The notes under the pieces are model-generated. The model was not told the DNA's origin. It did not search any database and worked only from the letters and a program-made list of their open reading frames with translations. From assembly GCA_023409735.1 (NCBI GenBank), contig JAEYRB010000041.1:57293-121292 (forward strand): a DNA stretch of 64,000 nt. Reading direction: 5' to 3'. Source of the stretch: Bacillota bacterium. GTDB taxonomy: Bacteria > Bacillota > Clostridia > Acetivibrionales > DTU013. Of this stretch, positions 43,646 to 53,306 are shown piece by piece; the first letter of the stretch is position 1, and each line of letters begins with the position of its first letter. Made by a program: the position numbers and the translations under genes.

Positions 43646-45043
43646 CTATAAGCTTATTTCCGGCAGACTTGCGGCTGCGATAGATTGTCCAAGCTTTCTG
43701 ACAGATTCATCCGGAACACTGAAGCTAATTTTATCCAACAGCTCCGGGAACTCCTCACTAAGTACTTTAGAGGCATTATCCAGTATAATTCTGCCACATT
43801 CATCCGCTGTTACGCCTCCGAGCACATAAACATAATTTATTTCATAGAAGTCCGAGTAATATGCAATAGCATATCCGAGATAGCAGCCTATTGTTTCAAA
43901 TATCTGTCTTGCACCACTGTCACCACTTTGCAGCAGCTTCTGGACTATCATAAGTTTTTCAGAAGGTGTAAGTTCGGGATCAAAATTTATTCCTGCAGAT
44001 GGGGCCAGCTTGATAACTGCCTCCTGTGATAAATACTTAATCCCACAGCCATAATCCCCCGACCACTCATCAACCATCGATTTAGAATTGTAATCTACCG
44101 GTACAAACGCGAGCTCATTAAGCCAGCCAGTTACATTACCTTTCCTATCAACATAGCCGCCTGCCTGGCTTGTACCCATTGATATTCCAAGAACATTTGA
44201 AGCATTTAGGCTCATAGCACCCGCAAGTGCAGTAACATCACCATCATTGGCTACTTCAAAAGGAATGCCGCCGAAGGCTTCATCAATATTCTTAAATATA
44301 TCCTTTACTTTTGAATTAAATACTTCGTCCGGCACATTGATAAAAAGCGAAGTGACCATAACCCTGTTATTTACAAATATCCCGGCAGAGCTTATTCCAA
44401 GTCCGTCAACCCTTGTCATATGGGCTGCAGCCGTTTTTATAACATTTACTACCTCTTCAAAATGATAATCAGGGTTATCTTTTGTCTTAGGATGCCATAG
44501 AACATCCTCAGTAAATACAACCTCACCATCAATTACTGCTGAAATCTTTTTACGGCTTCCTCCCAGATCTAGACCTATTCTACAGCCCTCTAAGTGACGA
44601 CCTATGGCTTTTGTAGCTTCGTTTATCTCCGGAACATCATTCAGATCTGTAATTTCTACTGTAAACCTCTTCTCGTACACACGGCTCATGAATTCTGCAT
44701 CAAACTCTCTTATTCCACCTGGAGAATATGCATTATAAATGTATTCTCCTACGCTTTTAGAACCTCCAATTGTAATCTTCCATCCTCCACGTGTCCATAA
44801 AAGCGTTTTTATAATACGCTCAATATATAAAAGATTTTCTTCATCCATTCCTGCGTTTTCTGGAAAAACCTGAGTGTTGTATGTGGATATCAAGCCCTTT
44901 TCCCTCTCTATAGCTATTTTTATAGCTACACTGTTTTGATGCTCTTTTACTTTATTAATAAAAGCCCTGTTTAAAAGTGAAATTGGCATAAAATCCTTAT
45001 CAAGTATCGGAACTACCTTAGGTATAACCCCGAGCTTAAGCAT
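43646..45043 (-). CDS. ROK-family protein with N-terminal extension (sugar kinase-like)
   Basis: A 465-residue protein. The first ~150 residues (ISLLNRAFINKVKEHQNSVAIKIAIE...) are not a ROK or HTH domain I recognise. From about residue 155 a ROK/ASKHA fold starts: RIGLDLGGSRKKISAVIDG, GLGISSAGIFVNN, VANDGDVTALAGA, GISMGTSQAGGYVD and YVYVLGGVTADE. The catalytic aspartate region reads ANDGDV rather than the usual DNDVN. A strong GGGAGG precedes the ATG. It may phosphorylate a sugar or amino sugar; the PIG-L relic behind it hints at N-acetyl-sugar metabolism, by inference only. Confidence 0.78.
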   Translation of the reverse strand: MLKLGVIPKVVPILDKDFMPISLLNRAFINKVKEHQNSVAIKIAIEREKGLISTYNTQVFPENAGMDEENLLYIERIIKTLLWTRGGWKITIGGSKSVGEYIYNAYSPGGIREFDAEFMSRVYEKRFTVEITDLNDVPEINEATKAIGRHLEGCRIGLDLGGSRKKISAVIDGEVVFTEDVLWHPKTKDNPDYHFEEVVNVIKTAAAHMTRVDGLGISSAGIFVNNRVMVTSLFINVPDEVFNSKVKDIFKNIDEAFGGIPFEVANDGDVTALAGAMSLNASNVLGISMGTSQAGGYVDRKGNVTGWLNELAFVPVDYNSKSMVDEWSGDYGCGIKYLSQEAVIKLAPSAGINFDPELTPSEKLMIVQKLLQSGDSGARQIFETIGCYLGYAIAYYSDFYEINYVYVLGGVTADECGRIILDNASKVLSEEFPELLDKISFSVPDESVRKLGQSIAAASLPEISL

Positions 45044-45447
45044 GAAAAAACCTCCCTCATTTGAGATATTGTCTCATTATTGTGACCTTATTTAGTCCAT
45101 AAGGTGAATGAATACATCCTTTTACACCTCAGGTTGTTCAAGTATCTAATAAATTCTCCATTTGATCCGACTCTGGTCTATCTGATTTGATCCACCACAC
45201 CTACTTCCCATTCCAGCCGCCGTTATATCAAGTGTCTTATTTACTCCTCAGCTCTTTTTAATGCTTCTTCATTACTAATATGTCTCTATTGTCTCACTTT
45301 ATCTTTATGTTATGTTAATCCAATTTAATAATTAATTATTTATCAATAAAGTCAATTTATTTAGACTTTTGGCCTACAAAATAAGTCTCAAATTTACTAT
45401 AATATTGTTGATACCATCAACTGCTGAGAGGTTAACAGGAATACAAA
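45044..45447. other. 400-bp AT-rich spacer
   Basis: Holds the promoter region of the long ROK gene. No gene, terminator or repeat that I can support. Confidence 0.4.
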
Positions 45448-46002
45448 TCAACTCTTTAAAAGAGGAAATAGAACGCTGCATGAGACCTTCTTCTCTTGGT
45501 GCAATTCCCGGTCATAATAGTCGTATAAATATCTGCCCCTAAGCTCCACATTGTTTTTCTTTAACAACTCTTTGATGGGAGTTTTATTGGGAACGCCCAA
45601 CAGTACCTTATCTATTATAGTCTGGGGGACCTCTATATCATCGGAACCATCACATAGTTGCCCACAACAACTAAAACTCATCTCAATATTGTAAAGATCA
45701 TAATAGTATGTAAAAAAATCCTGGTCTTCAGGTAGTTCCTGGTCAAAATGCCATGCTCCATTGTTCACTCTCCAATCAACAATAAATAACACCTCGCCAT
45801 TATAATTATTATAGGCTGATTGTGCAAGCTTGATGACATCAGTTGGATTTTTCCATTTAACTTTGAGTTGTGTCCCTTCAACGCTTACAGTAACTCCTGC
45901 AGGAGCAGACAAGGATTGCTTTGAAGCATAAACCGGTGCTGTTGTAACTAATGTCGTAAGTAATGTAAGAACAAGACAGATAACAACTATTCTTTTATGC
46001 AT
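45448..46002 (-). CDS. Small secreted protein related to the neighbouring SLH protein
   Basis: A 184-residue exported protein: signal peptide with a VYAS cleavage region at about residue 26, then a beta-rich domain (APAGVTVSVEGTQLKVKWKN; GEVLFIVDWRVNNGAWHFD). The same pattern, APxxxTVxV followed by LFxEVxxKVxxGxW, occurs in the N-terminal half of the SLH protein at 46072-47100, so the two are tandem paralogues. This copy lacks SLH repeats and ends with an unrelated charged tail with Cys residues (SFSCCGQLC). GGAGG lies eight bases before the ATG. Function unknown, probably cell-surface or extracellular. Confidence 0.7.
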   Translation of the reverse strand: MHKRIVVICLVLTLLTTLVTTAPVYASKQSLSAPAGVTVSVEGTQLKVKWKNPTDVIKLAQSAYNNYNGEVLFIVDWRVNNGAWHFDQELPEDQDFFTYYYDLYNIEMSFSCCGQLCDGSDDIEVPQTIIDKVLLGVPNKTPIKELLKKNNVELRGRYLYDYYDRELHQEKKVSCSVLFPLLKS

Positions 46003-46027
46003 GCTTGAAACCTCCTTTGCTTTACAT

Positions 46028-46057
46028 AAAAGCCTGTGACTTAGGCCACAGGCTTTT
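46028..46057 (-). terminator. Terminator of the SLH-protein gene
   Basis: AAAAGCCTGTG pairs perfectly with CACAGGCTTTT (11 bp) around an 8-base loop, 15 bases past the SLH gene stop codon. It separates that gene from its secreted paralogue, which may still be reached by readthrough. Confidence 0.85.
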
Positions 46058-46071
46058 ATAACTAGTATTAC

Positions 46072-47100
46072 TTACCTATTGAACTTCTCGTAGGTTCTAA
46101 GCACTATTAACACAGCCTGCTCTCTGGTAGTTGTTCCTTTAGGGTCTACAAACCCGTTGTTGCCCTTGATCAGGCCATTTTTGTTCATGAACTTTATCGA
46201 TTCCAGCGCCCAGGAGGAAATCAGTTTTTCATCGGAGAACTTTTCCGCACCATTTGTGCTGAAATCAGCATCCGGGTTAATTGCCTTCACGGCACGATAC
46301 ATCATTGCGGCAACCTGCTCCCTGTTTGTCAAACTCTTAGGCTCAAACTTGCCATTACCGACTCCGTTTACTATGCCAAGCTCAAATGCCTTATATATTT
46401 CAGGATTCTTTGTATCACTGAATCCTTTGACATCTGAATACTTCGCTTCACCAATAATTTTCTCATAGAGCTTCATTATTACTTCACATAGCTCTTCTCT
46501 GGTGATTGGCGCATTCATCTTGCCTGCGATCTTCTCGGTTATAAAGCCATACTCTGCAGCCTTGTCAAGCTCTGTAGCAGCCCATGTACTGGCACCCTCA
46601 TATGCCTTCTGATATGCAGCTATGGCTGTAGAAGCAGTATTTGAATAATCAGAGTGAACGGGTTCAGCAGCTATGCTATTTCCATGTTCGTCAGTACCTG
46701 CAATTGTGTAATTACCAAATCTGACGCGGAAATGGTAAACATTTGCCTTTATATCGATATCCCCATCTAAACCCATGTCCAATGGATACATGTCAATAGT
46801 AGAGCCTGTAGTGAAGTGTGCATAGCCGGCCGCTTCCCAGCTGCCATCTCCTACTTTGTATTCAACTTCAAAGAACAAGTCAGAACCTGTCTCAGGGGTT
46901 GCTTCATACAGCGCCTGCACAGAAGCAGGCACCTGCATGTTCAACCGAAAATACGGATGTCCATCCTCTTCATTTTTCACTTCTACAGTTAGGTTTTGTG
47001 GAGCCTCAATGGTTTTTAGAGTAGCAGATTCTGCGTATGTCACAATTGAAATGAACATTATCAGGCATAGTGCCATTGTAACAATTCTTTTTATCATCAC
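46072..47100 (-). CDS. Cell-surface protein with Ig/Fn-like domain and SLH repeats
   Basis: A 342-residue exported protein. Signal peptide (MALCLIMFISIVTYAESA), a beta-sandwich-like domain (about 30-165), then SLH repeats anchoring it to the secondary cell-wall polymer: WAATELDKAAEYGFI...ITREELCEVI, FSDTKNPEIYKAFELGIVNGVGNGKFEP and FSDEKLISSWALESIKFMNKNGLI...TTREQAVLIVL. Three repeats, the normal number. The start is either GTG 47100 or ATG 47097, both served by AAAGGAG. The binding partner of the exposed domain is unknown. Confidence 0.87.
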   Translation of the reverse strand: MMIKRIVTMALCLIMFISIVTYAESATLKTIEAPQNLTVEVKNEEDGHPYFRLNMQVPASVQALYEATPETGSDLFFEVEYKVGDGSWEAAGYAHFTTGSTIDMYPLDMGLDGDIDIKANVYHFRVRFGNYTIAGTDEHGNSIAAEPVHSDYSNTASTAIAAYQKAYEGASTWAATELDKAAEYGFITEKIAGKMNAPITREELCEVIMKLYEKIIGEAKYSDVKGFSDTKNPEIYKAFELGIVNGVGNGKFEPKSLTNREQVAAMMYRAVKAINPDADFSTNGAEKFSDEKLISSWALESIKFMNKNGLIKGNNGFVDPKGTTTREQAVLIVLRTYEKFNR

Positions 47101-47239
47101 ACTTTACTCCTTTTTCATATATACTATCATGCAGCTGTCGGAATAAAGTTTTTAAAAGTCTCATAATATTTTCAAAAAGTGCTGACATATATGTCAATAT
47201 ACTTAAAAAGACTATTCGATATATTTGTCGAACAGTGTT

Positions 47240-48106
47240 CTATGCATGCTGTTTCCTATATTCACTTGGTGACATTCCTATATTTCGCTTAAAAACGGTG
47301 GAGAAATGCCCTGAGTTAACAAAACCACATAGCTTTGCAACCTCTTCCATAGAACAATCTTTTTCCCTTAATATTTCTTTTGCCTTCTCCAGGCGTATCC
47401 TCATCAGATACTGGTATGGTGTTTGCCTTGTATAATCCTTGAATACTCTTTTAAAATGACAGGGACTTAGGTAAATCAGATTACAGATATCGTTAATACT
47501 TATATTAGCGCTATAGTATTCCTGCATAAATTGGATGGCCTTGTTGATGTACTTATTATCTTTGCTAAGCTTGCTTTTATTTGTTGTATAGTCTGAACCC
47601 AAATCACGAAGCAGTTGAAAAACAATCTGTATGCATATGCCTTCAAGCATCAAGGGAAAGGATTCCCCGTGGTCCATCATTTCACGTTGAAAATTACCGA
47701 TCATATCCAACAGCTGCTTACTGTATCCATTCTCAATCCGCTTAAATTCATATTCGCCTCCGCCTGCTGCTTCTTTCGCTATCCTTCGAAAAAAACTTTT
47801 CTCTACAGCTATGTGTATGTATTTATCATAACTTTTTTTGTTGTCATTGGGTACGCCGTAAACCTTTTCCCAAGGCTGAATAGCCAATAAGCTCCCTTTC
47901 TGAGGTAAATAGGCACAGTTATTTATTTTAGTTACAGGAGCCTCTGAAAAGAACAGCAGGAAATGATAATCATCAACACATAATACCTTTCCCAGGACAT
48001 ACTCTTCTGGCTCATAAATGGCCAAGTATTTACATATATGAGATTTGGTCCTTGAAAACATATCCAGTGGTATGGTCTTACTAAAATAGTTAAAATCCAG
48101 TTTCAT
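47240..48106 (-). CDS. AraC-family transcriptional regulator
   Basis: A 288-residue regulator. An N-terminal cupin-like sensing domain (about 1-150) is followed by the AraC double HTH at about 185-288 (ISINDICNLIYLSPCHFKRVFKD; SMEEVAKLCGFVNSGHFSTVFKRNIGMSPSEYRKQ). I chose the ATG at 48106 with GGGGG five bases upstream. It lies upstream of the two surface-protein genes on the same strand and may regulate them; no operator was found. Confidence 0.87.
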   Translation of the reverse strand: MKLDFNYFSKTIPLDMFSRTKSHICKYLAIYEPEEYVLGKVLCVDDYHFLLFFSEAPVTKINNCAYLPQKGSLLAIQPWEKVYGVPNDNKKSYDKYIHIAVEKSFFRRIAKEAAGGGEYEFKRIENGYSKQLLDMIGNFQREMMDHGESFPLMLEGICIQIVFQLLRDLGSDYTTNKSKLSKDNKYINKAIQFMQEYYSANISINDICNLIYLSPCHFKRVFKDYTRQTPYQYLMRIRLEKAKEILREKDCSMEEVAKLCGFVNSGHFSTVFKRNIGMSPSEYRKQHA

Positions 48107-48254
48107 ATACACCCCCTATAATTTATAGGAATTCGCTGAAGGAAACTCATTTAGAAAGCTTTATGTAATTTAGTTCTACATAGCCCATTCAAATTCTTAC
48201 AGGCCAAAGAGATTAACAAATAATTACCAGACGCACGATCCTTTCTGATCCGCT

Positions 48255-49214
48255 CTAGTATGGTCGATATCCATTACCGTCCACTACCTCCCGCTCTTTG
48301 AAAAGGTTTGCCACAGCTGCTTCATAATCCTTCAGCTTCTGTGCCTTTCTTATTGCTTTGGCATACTTAGCATTGTCAGAAAACATTTGTATAGCATAAA
48401 ACCAAAACTCTTTCATCCTATACAAAACATTTATGTCTCCCTGAATAGCTCTTCTATAGCCATCATATAGTTCATCATGAAATCTCTTAAGAAGCTCCCC
48501 GGAAAGCTTTCTAATACCACAGATTTCGTCAGCCAGTGCAGGGTTTGCAGCGGCTCCCCTACCAAGCATTACTGTCCCTATAGTAGGAAAGCTCTCACTA
48601 AATGCCCTACCATCAGCAGCTGTAAAAATGTCCCCATTATAACAAACAGGATTGGTGCTCAGTGATAACGAAACCTTGAAGATGTCAAAATGAGGCTTGT
48701 TCTTATACTGATCCTTCTGAACTCTTGGATGGATTATCAGCTCACTTATGGGGTATTTGTTGTATATTTTAATCAATTCATGGAACTCTTCAGGATCGTC
48801 CTTGCCTATTCTTGTTTTAACAGATACCTTCATATTGGTCCTTGAATAAATGCTGTCTAAGAAGCTGTCCAACCTGTCTCTTTGGGCAAGGAAGCCGGAG
48901 CCCTTATTTTTAGCTACAACTGTACCTGACGGGCAGCCCAGATTGATATTTACCTCGCTATAACCCATACTGCACAGCTCAGCTGAGGTGCTAATGAAAT
49001 CCTCAACACTATTTGTAAGTATTTGAGGAATCACAAAAAGACCCCGGTTGTTTTCAGGCAAGACATCCTTCCGTTCCTTGTTGTTTAAGGCAGTATTATT
49101 GTTAGGTGAAATAAATGGCGTAAAATACTTATTAATGCACCCAAAATATTTACTATGAGCATTCCTGAAAATATAGCCTGTTATGCCCTCCATGGGCGCA
49201 AAATAAAGCTTCAT
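48255..49214 (-). CDS. dus: tRNA-dihydrouridine synthase
   Basis: A 319-residue FMN flavoenzyme that reduces uridines in tRNA D-loops. The opening FAPMEGITGYIFR, NLGCPSGTVVAKNKGSGFL (with the catalytic cysteine in the GCP turn) and IIHPRVQKDQYKNKPHFD are diagnostic, as is the GDIFTAAD...VMLGRGAAANP region binding the FMN phosphate. This is the compact clostridial Dus type. GGGGA precedes the ATG. Confidence 0.92.
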   Translation of the reverse strand: MKLYFAPMEGITGYIFRNAHSKYFGCINKYFTPFISPNNNTALNNKERKDVLPENNRGLFVIPQILTNSVEDFISTSAELCSMGYSEVNINLGCPSGTVVAKNKGSGFLAQRDRLDSFLDSIYSRTNMKVSVKTRIGKDDPEEFHELIKIYNKYPISELIIHPRVQKDQYKNKPHFDIFKVSLSLSTNPVCYNGDIFTAADGRAFSESFPTIGTVMLGRGAAANPALADEICGIRKLSGELLKRFHDELYDGYRRAIQGDINVLYRMKEFWFYAIQMFSDNAKYAKAIRKAQKLKDYEAAVANLFKEREVVDGNGYRPY

Positions 49215-49582
49215 GCCTGACTTTCCCCGTTAAGCTTAATTAATATCTTATGATAACATGTTCTAAGTATTTTTTCTATAATATTTGAGGGACAAGACTC
49301 AGTGATTCCTTATGAGAATCGGTAAATAATCTGGAGAATCTTATTATACATTATCATTTGTTTCACAATTATAGCTTGCGGCCATATTTCATCAGCGTTC
49401 CCAAATCATTATAGTCTTCACACCATAGCCTTCAAAGGTAAACCGGAAGCAGCCTAGGGCGCGCAGGGCTTTCCATCAGGTATAAATAATTCCTGTATCA
49501 GCCTTGTTAAAAAGTTCAAAAGTGTGATCTTATCATAGGAATACATGAAGTGGACTCCAATCTAATGAGAATGCATCATATC
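49215..49582. other. Spacer with gene relics
   Basis: 370 bases containing the decayed PIG-L start (49467-49511) and, to its left on the minus strand, a short protein-like tail (EDYNDLGTLMKYGRKL then stop, about 49377-49427) I cannot identify. No intact gene. Confidence 0.45.
49467..49511 (-). pseudogene. Frameshifted second copy of the PIG-L 5' fragment
   Basis: About 45 bases match the 43582-43621 region (TTTARYAARGCTGATRCA, then GAATTATTTRTACCTGATGG) with one inserted G and a few substitutions. The shift breaks the frame. It shows that a second PIG-L-type gene, or a duplicate, decayed here. Confidence 0.45.
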
Positions 49583-50857
49583 TCAAGATCTTACTTCATC
49601 AAGTGAATTTAAAGGCTCATATAGTGCAGCAACAAATGTAACAATAAAAATTGAAATTCCTGCAAAGGCTAAAACAACACCTATTCCTGAACCATTTGAG
49701 TTTCCGAACCAACTGCTTAAAAATGGCCATGTACCTGCAATCATATTAGGCTCAAGCCATTTATCAACAATAGGACCGACTAAAATAAAAGAAATCGGGG
49801 CTGTACCGTATGCAATCTGATATGATATGGAAAACACTCTACCTTGCAAATGTACAGGTACATATGATTGAAGTAATGACTTAAGTCTAGCGTTAACCAT
49901 TGGTAACGGCAGCATCACCAGAAACAGTGAAAGGCCTATTAGCAAAAGTTGCCTCGAAATTCCCAATAAAATCATCATACTACTGGAAAGTAGCATGAGC
50001 ATAAATATTGACTTAACCCTCTTATTTGATGAGCCCGCAATGGTGATTAAAAAGGCACCTGTAAAGGTAGCAATCCCCATAAAGCTCATCATACCTGCTA
50101 CAGCACTTTCACTTAAAGAAAGTGACAACAGATACGGAGTAATCAACTCCAACGAACCATTTAACATGAAATTAGTAAAACCAAAGTAAATCAAAAAACA
50201 AACGAGACTCTTATGCTTCTTAAAATAATGTAATGCTTCAGACAATGCTTTATTCATAATGCGTGTTTCTTCAATTTGCGGCTTGTTTGATACAGCTGGT
50301 AAACGCAAAGTACTTATGGTAATCACAGCAATTAAAAAACTTACTAAATCTAAAGTGATAACCCCTGTTAAGCCTACAAATGGATAAATAACAGCCGTGA
50401 GTGCTGGTCCAAGAAAGCTCGCCACAGGAAATATCATTTCTTTTAAACCATTAATACGATCGCGACTAGCTTCATCTGTTAGCAATGTCATCATCACATC
50501 AGCAGCTGTGGTTTGCATCATTGAAAACATACCTTGAAGTGCAACCACACTATAAAGTATCCATGGGCTAAAGCCAATTGTTTTAAGTGATAATAGTAAT
50601 ATTAGTGTTCCTACTGCTTGACCAAAATCCCCTAATATTATTGAATATTTTTTATGCCATCGATCAACAAATACACCAATGATATGCCCGGTTAAAAGTG
50701 ATGGTATTTCATTGAAAAAAGGAATCAACAATAAATAAGTTGTTTTTTCAGTTGCCTGAAAAAGCCATATGCCAATGGCTATTCCGGTCATACGACTTCC
50801 TATTAAAGATATCCCTTGAGTTAAGAGTAAAGTCGTTATTAATCCTCTATTTTTCAT
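49583..50857 (-). CDS. MFS transporter (efflux type)
   Basis: A 424-residue 12-segment MFS protein. Loop 2-3 reads GHIIGVFVDRWHKKYSIILGD; the opening LLLTQGISLIGSRMTGIAIGIWLF is that of macrolide-efflux-like MFS proteins. The ATG at 50857 is preferred (AGGAG six bases upstream) over one six bases earlier. A perfect dyad at 50916-50939 in the promoter region suggests repression by a MarR- or TetR-type protein not encoded next to it. Confidence 0.86.
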   Translation of the reverse strand: MKNRGLITTLLLTQGISLIGSRMTGIAIGIWLFQATEKTTYLLLIPFFNEIPSLLTGHIIGVFVDRWHKKYSIILGDFGQAVGTLILLLSLKTIGFSPWILYSVVALQGMFSMMQTTAADVMMTLLTDEASRDRINGLKEMIFPVASFLGPALTAVIYPFVGLTGVITLDLVSFLIAVITISTLRLPAVSNKPQIEETRIMNKALSEALHYFKKHKSLVCFLIYFGFTNFMLNGSLELITPYLLSLSLSESAVAGMMSFMGIATFTGAFLITIAGSSNKRVKSIFMLMLLSSSMMILLGISRQLLLIGLSLFLVMLPLPMVNARLKSLLQSYVPVHLQGRVFSISYQIAYGTAPISFILVGPIVDKWLEPNMIAGTWPFLSSWFGNSNGSGIGVVLAFAGISIFIVTFVAALYEPLNSLDEVRS

Positions 50858-50915
50858 GTTCATCTCCTAAGTGAACTAAATTTTAGAATGTAATGCATTT
50901 ACATATAAACACAAA

Positions 50916-50939
50916 TAAACCATATCAATATATGGTTTA
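50916..50939. promoter_or_regulatory. Inverted repeat in front of the MFS gene
   Basis: Perfect 10-bp arms TAAACCATAT and ATATGGTTTA around CAAT, about 60 bases before the start codon. A second weaker dyad (ATGTAA/TTTACAT) lies at about 50888-50904. No regulator gene is adjacent. The rest of this 330-base spacer (to 51191) shows nothing. Confidence 0.5.
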
Positions 50940-51191
50940 AAATATTTAATTCTAAAACTTAGGCTAGTACGATGATACACATGATATAGCAGATTCCCCT
51001 TTTCAATTTTTTAACATTCTATAATAACTAAAGAATTCTGTCAACCTTATTCAAAATGAAATATATACATCCATCCTGCCCCAGCACTCATACCAAATTA
51101 TCAGGTCTGTCTGCTAGACTATGCCAAGTTTTTTCTCTACTTTTGCCTAAGATATACCCTCGATATGTATCCGCAGACTGCCATCAGGGAT

Positions 51192-52913
51192 TTAATCTAA
51201 AAATTTATCTACATTCAGCAATACATCAGTAATATGATGTGCATTATAAGCTGAGTATAAAGTTCCTTGGACTTTAATATGCTTATTTATGTATTGTTTT
51301 GCCATATCCACATCTTCGAATCTCAGTGCTAGTTGAACTTCAAAAACATTAGATATACTGGAATTCATTATATCAGAATTTTCTGCAGTAACTTTTATTG
51401 GGTAATCCAACTGCAAAATAAATGGATAGACTTTTTCATCATTATCAGGGTCTTCGCCGTATCCGGGACGTCCATAATATAACCTCGTAATTAATGTACC
51501 CTCTATTATTGAAATATTCGGCTCAAAATAGTATTCCCTTACACCTTCTGAATTCATCGAAGTAATGCTTACTACTCTACCGTCTTTCACTTCAACAAAA
51601 TATGGAATCTTTTGTGCTGGTGTTATAGAAGAGGATTTATCTAAATACAGAATAAACTCTTCTTTTTTCGTCGTAGTATATAATTTGTTGGCATCTTCAT
51701 CCTTAATAAATAAGCAATTATAGTCAATAAAAGTATATGTTGTTTCATTTGTAATTTCAAAAGCTTGCTTTTCTGTGTCCGCATTATAAATCTGATAACC
51801 ATTCGGCATATCAGTATTATGTTCCAATTCTTGTTCTAATTCTTTTCTTCGAACTATATCTTGCTTTGTGATAATTTCAACTTCATCAAGATATAACAAA
51901 TTATCCTCTATTACAATGTATCCTGTTACTAATTTGGGTATAGATGAATCTACATCACTTTTTACTACCGAAACTGCATTTGAGCTATCAGGATTTGTCA
52001 ATAGTCCAATTCCAACAACTGATGCAACAATGATCGAAAAAACAATTACCCAAAACCTTGGCTTTTTATAATTTAACACGTTTTTAATCCTATCTCTTAC
52101 ATTTCCCTCGCCAAAAGCGAGAGGGCTTCCATTAAAAATACGTCTTTCAGTAGCAAGTGATAATAAAGAACTGGCATAAGGTTTTTTAATATCTTCATTC
52201 ATTTCTTTTAATACTCTTTCGTCACAGGATAGCTCCATATCCTTACACATTAATCTAAACGCAATCCACACAAGAGGATTAAACCAGTGGATGGAGAATA
52301 TTATGAAAGCTAACACCTTAATAATGTTATCTTTCCTGTGTATATGGGTTTGTTCATGCAGCAAAATATAACTTCTTTCGGTAGCGTTAAGTCCAACAGG
52401 CAAATATATCTTGGGTTTTATTAATCCAAGTACAAATGGTGTTTTCAAATTATCAGCTTCGAAGATATTATCCTCTATTAATTGTGCACCTTTAAGCAGT
52501 CTTTTTATGGTAAAAATAGATAATAGGCCATAAACAATCAATACTATTATGCCTAAAGCCCAGATATACGTCCCTATTTTCACATAAATCTGAATGGGAT
52601 CTACACTTGCACCTATAGTAGGCAGTGATTTAATTAGAAATGAATCAACTGCTTCTTTCCCACTATCAATCTGAGGACTTTGCTGATAGATGATATCATG
52701 GGGTATTGGTTCAGCATTTATATTGCGTGGCATAAGACTAAACATGCTTTTAAAAGAGAATGGAAATATAAGACGAAAAGCAACCACTCCCCATAAAGCA
52801 TAGGAGATGACTTTCGGAGCTCTTTTAAGCAATAGTCTGAAAAGTATCATAAAAAGGATTACATAGCTTGTTGTAAGGCTCATATTTAAAACAGCAAGAA
52901 ATATTTCACTCAT
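51192..52913 (-). CDS. BlaR1/MecR1-like M56 membrane metallopeptidase
   Basis: A 573-residue protein. The N-terminal half holds four membrane segments and the M56 zinc peptidase: HEQTH at 186-190 followed by IHRKD, and the downstream ligand region ELSCDE. A membrane segment at about 292-310 (FWVIVFSIIVASVVGIGLL) leads to an extracytoplasmic C-terminal part that lacks the penicillin-binding SxxK/SxN sensor of true BlaR1, so the signal is not a beta-lactam. The start lies three bases after the BlaI-like stop codon. It should cleave or inactivate that repressor on sensing an unknown wall or surface signal. Confidence 0.88.
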   Translation of the reverse strand: MSEIFLAVLNMSLTTSYVILFMILFRLLLKRAPKVISYALWGVVAFRLIFPFSFKSMFSLMPRNINAEPIPHDIIYQQSPQIDSGKEAVDSFLIKSLPTIGASVDPIQIYVKIGTYIWALGIIVLIVYGLLSIFTIKRLLKGAQLIEDNIFEADNLKTPFVLGLIKPKIYLPVGLNATERSYILLHEQTHIHRKDNIIKVLAFIIFSIHWFNPLVWIAFRLMCKDMELSCDERVLKEMNEDIKKPYASSLLSLATERRIFNGSPLAFGEGNVRDRIKNVLNYKKPRFWVIVFSIIVASVVGIGLLTNPDSSNAVSVVKSDVDSSIPKLVTGYIVIEDNLLYLDEVEIITKQDIVRRKELEQELEHNTDMPNGYQIYNADTEKQAFEITNETTYTFIDYNCLFIKDEDANKLYTTTKKEEFILYLDKSSSITPAQKIPYFVEVKDGRVVSITSMNSEGVREYYFEPNISIIEGTLITRLYYGRPGYGEDPDNDEKVYPFILQLDYPIKVTAENSDIMNSSISNVFEVQLALRFEDVDMAKQYINKHIKVQGTLYSAYNAHHITDVLLNVDKFLD

Positions 52914-52915
52914 TA

Positions 52916-53278
52916 CTACACCTCTTTATGTTCATCAATCAGCTTTGTCAACTCTTCAACTTGCTTTTTACTTAATTTTTTACCACCAATAAAAGCTGTT
53001 AGGAATTTGGGCAAGGATCCTCCAAAAGCATCCTCAACAAAACGTATACTTTGTTTAGTATAATATTCATCCTCTGTAATAAGAGATGAAACTACAGCAT
53101 TTTCATTTTGAAAAATACCCTTCTCACATAACTTTTTCAATACTGTATACGTTGTGGACTTTTTCCAGTTCATTTCTTTTTCACTTAGCTTCACAAGGTC
53201 TCCGGAACCTATAGGTTCATTCTGCCAAATTAATTCTGCAAACTTTTCTTCACTTTTTGCAAGCTTATAGCTTTTCAT
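52916..53278 (-). CDS. BlaI/MecI/CopY-family repressor
   Basis: A 120-residue winged-helix repressor (KSEEKFAELIWQNEPIGSGDLVKL; WKKSTTYTVLKKLCEKGIF) with a C-terminal dimerisation helix (LSKKQVEELTKLI). The ATG at 53278 has AAGGAGG six bases upstream. It is co-transcribed with the M56 gene. The promoter at 53321-53349 overlaps dyads, as expected for autorepression. No beta-lactamase or copper pump is linked. Confidence 0.9.
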   Translation of the reverse strand: MKSYKLAKSEEKFAELIWQNEPIGSGDLVKLSEKEMNWKKSTTYTVLKKLCEKGIFQNENAVVSSLITEDEYYTKQSIRFVEDAFGGSLPKFLTAFIGGKKLSKKQVEELTKLIDEHKEV

Positions 53279-53306
53279 GATAAGCCTCCTTGGTCTATGC
53301 AATATC

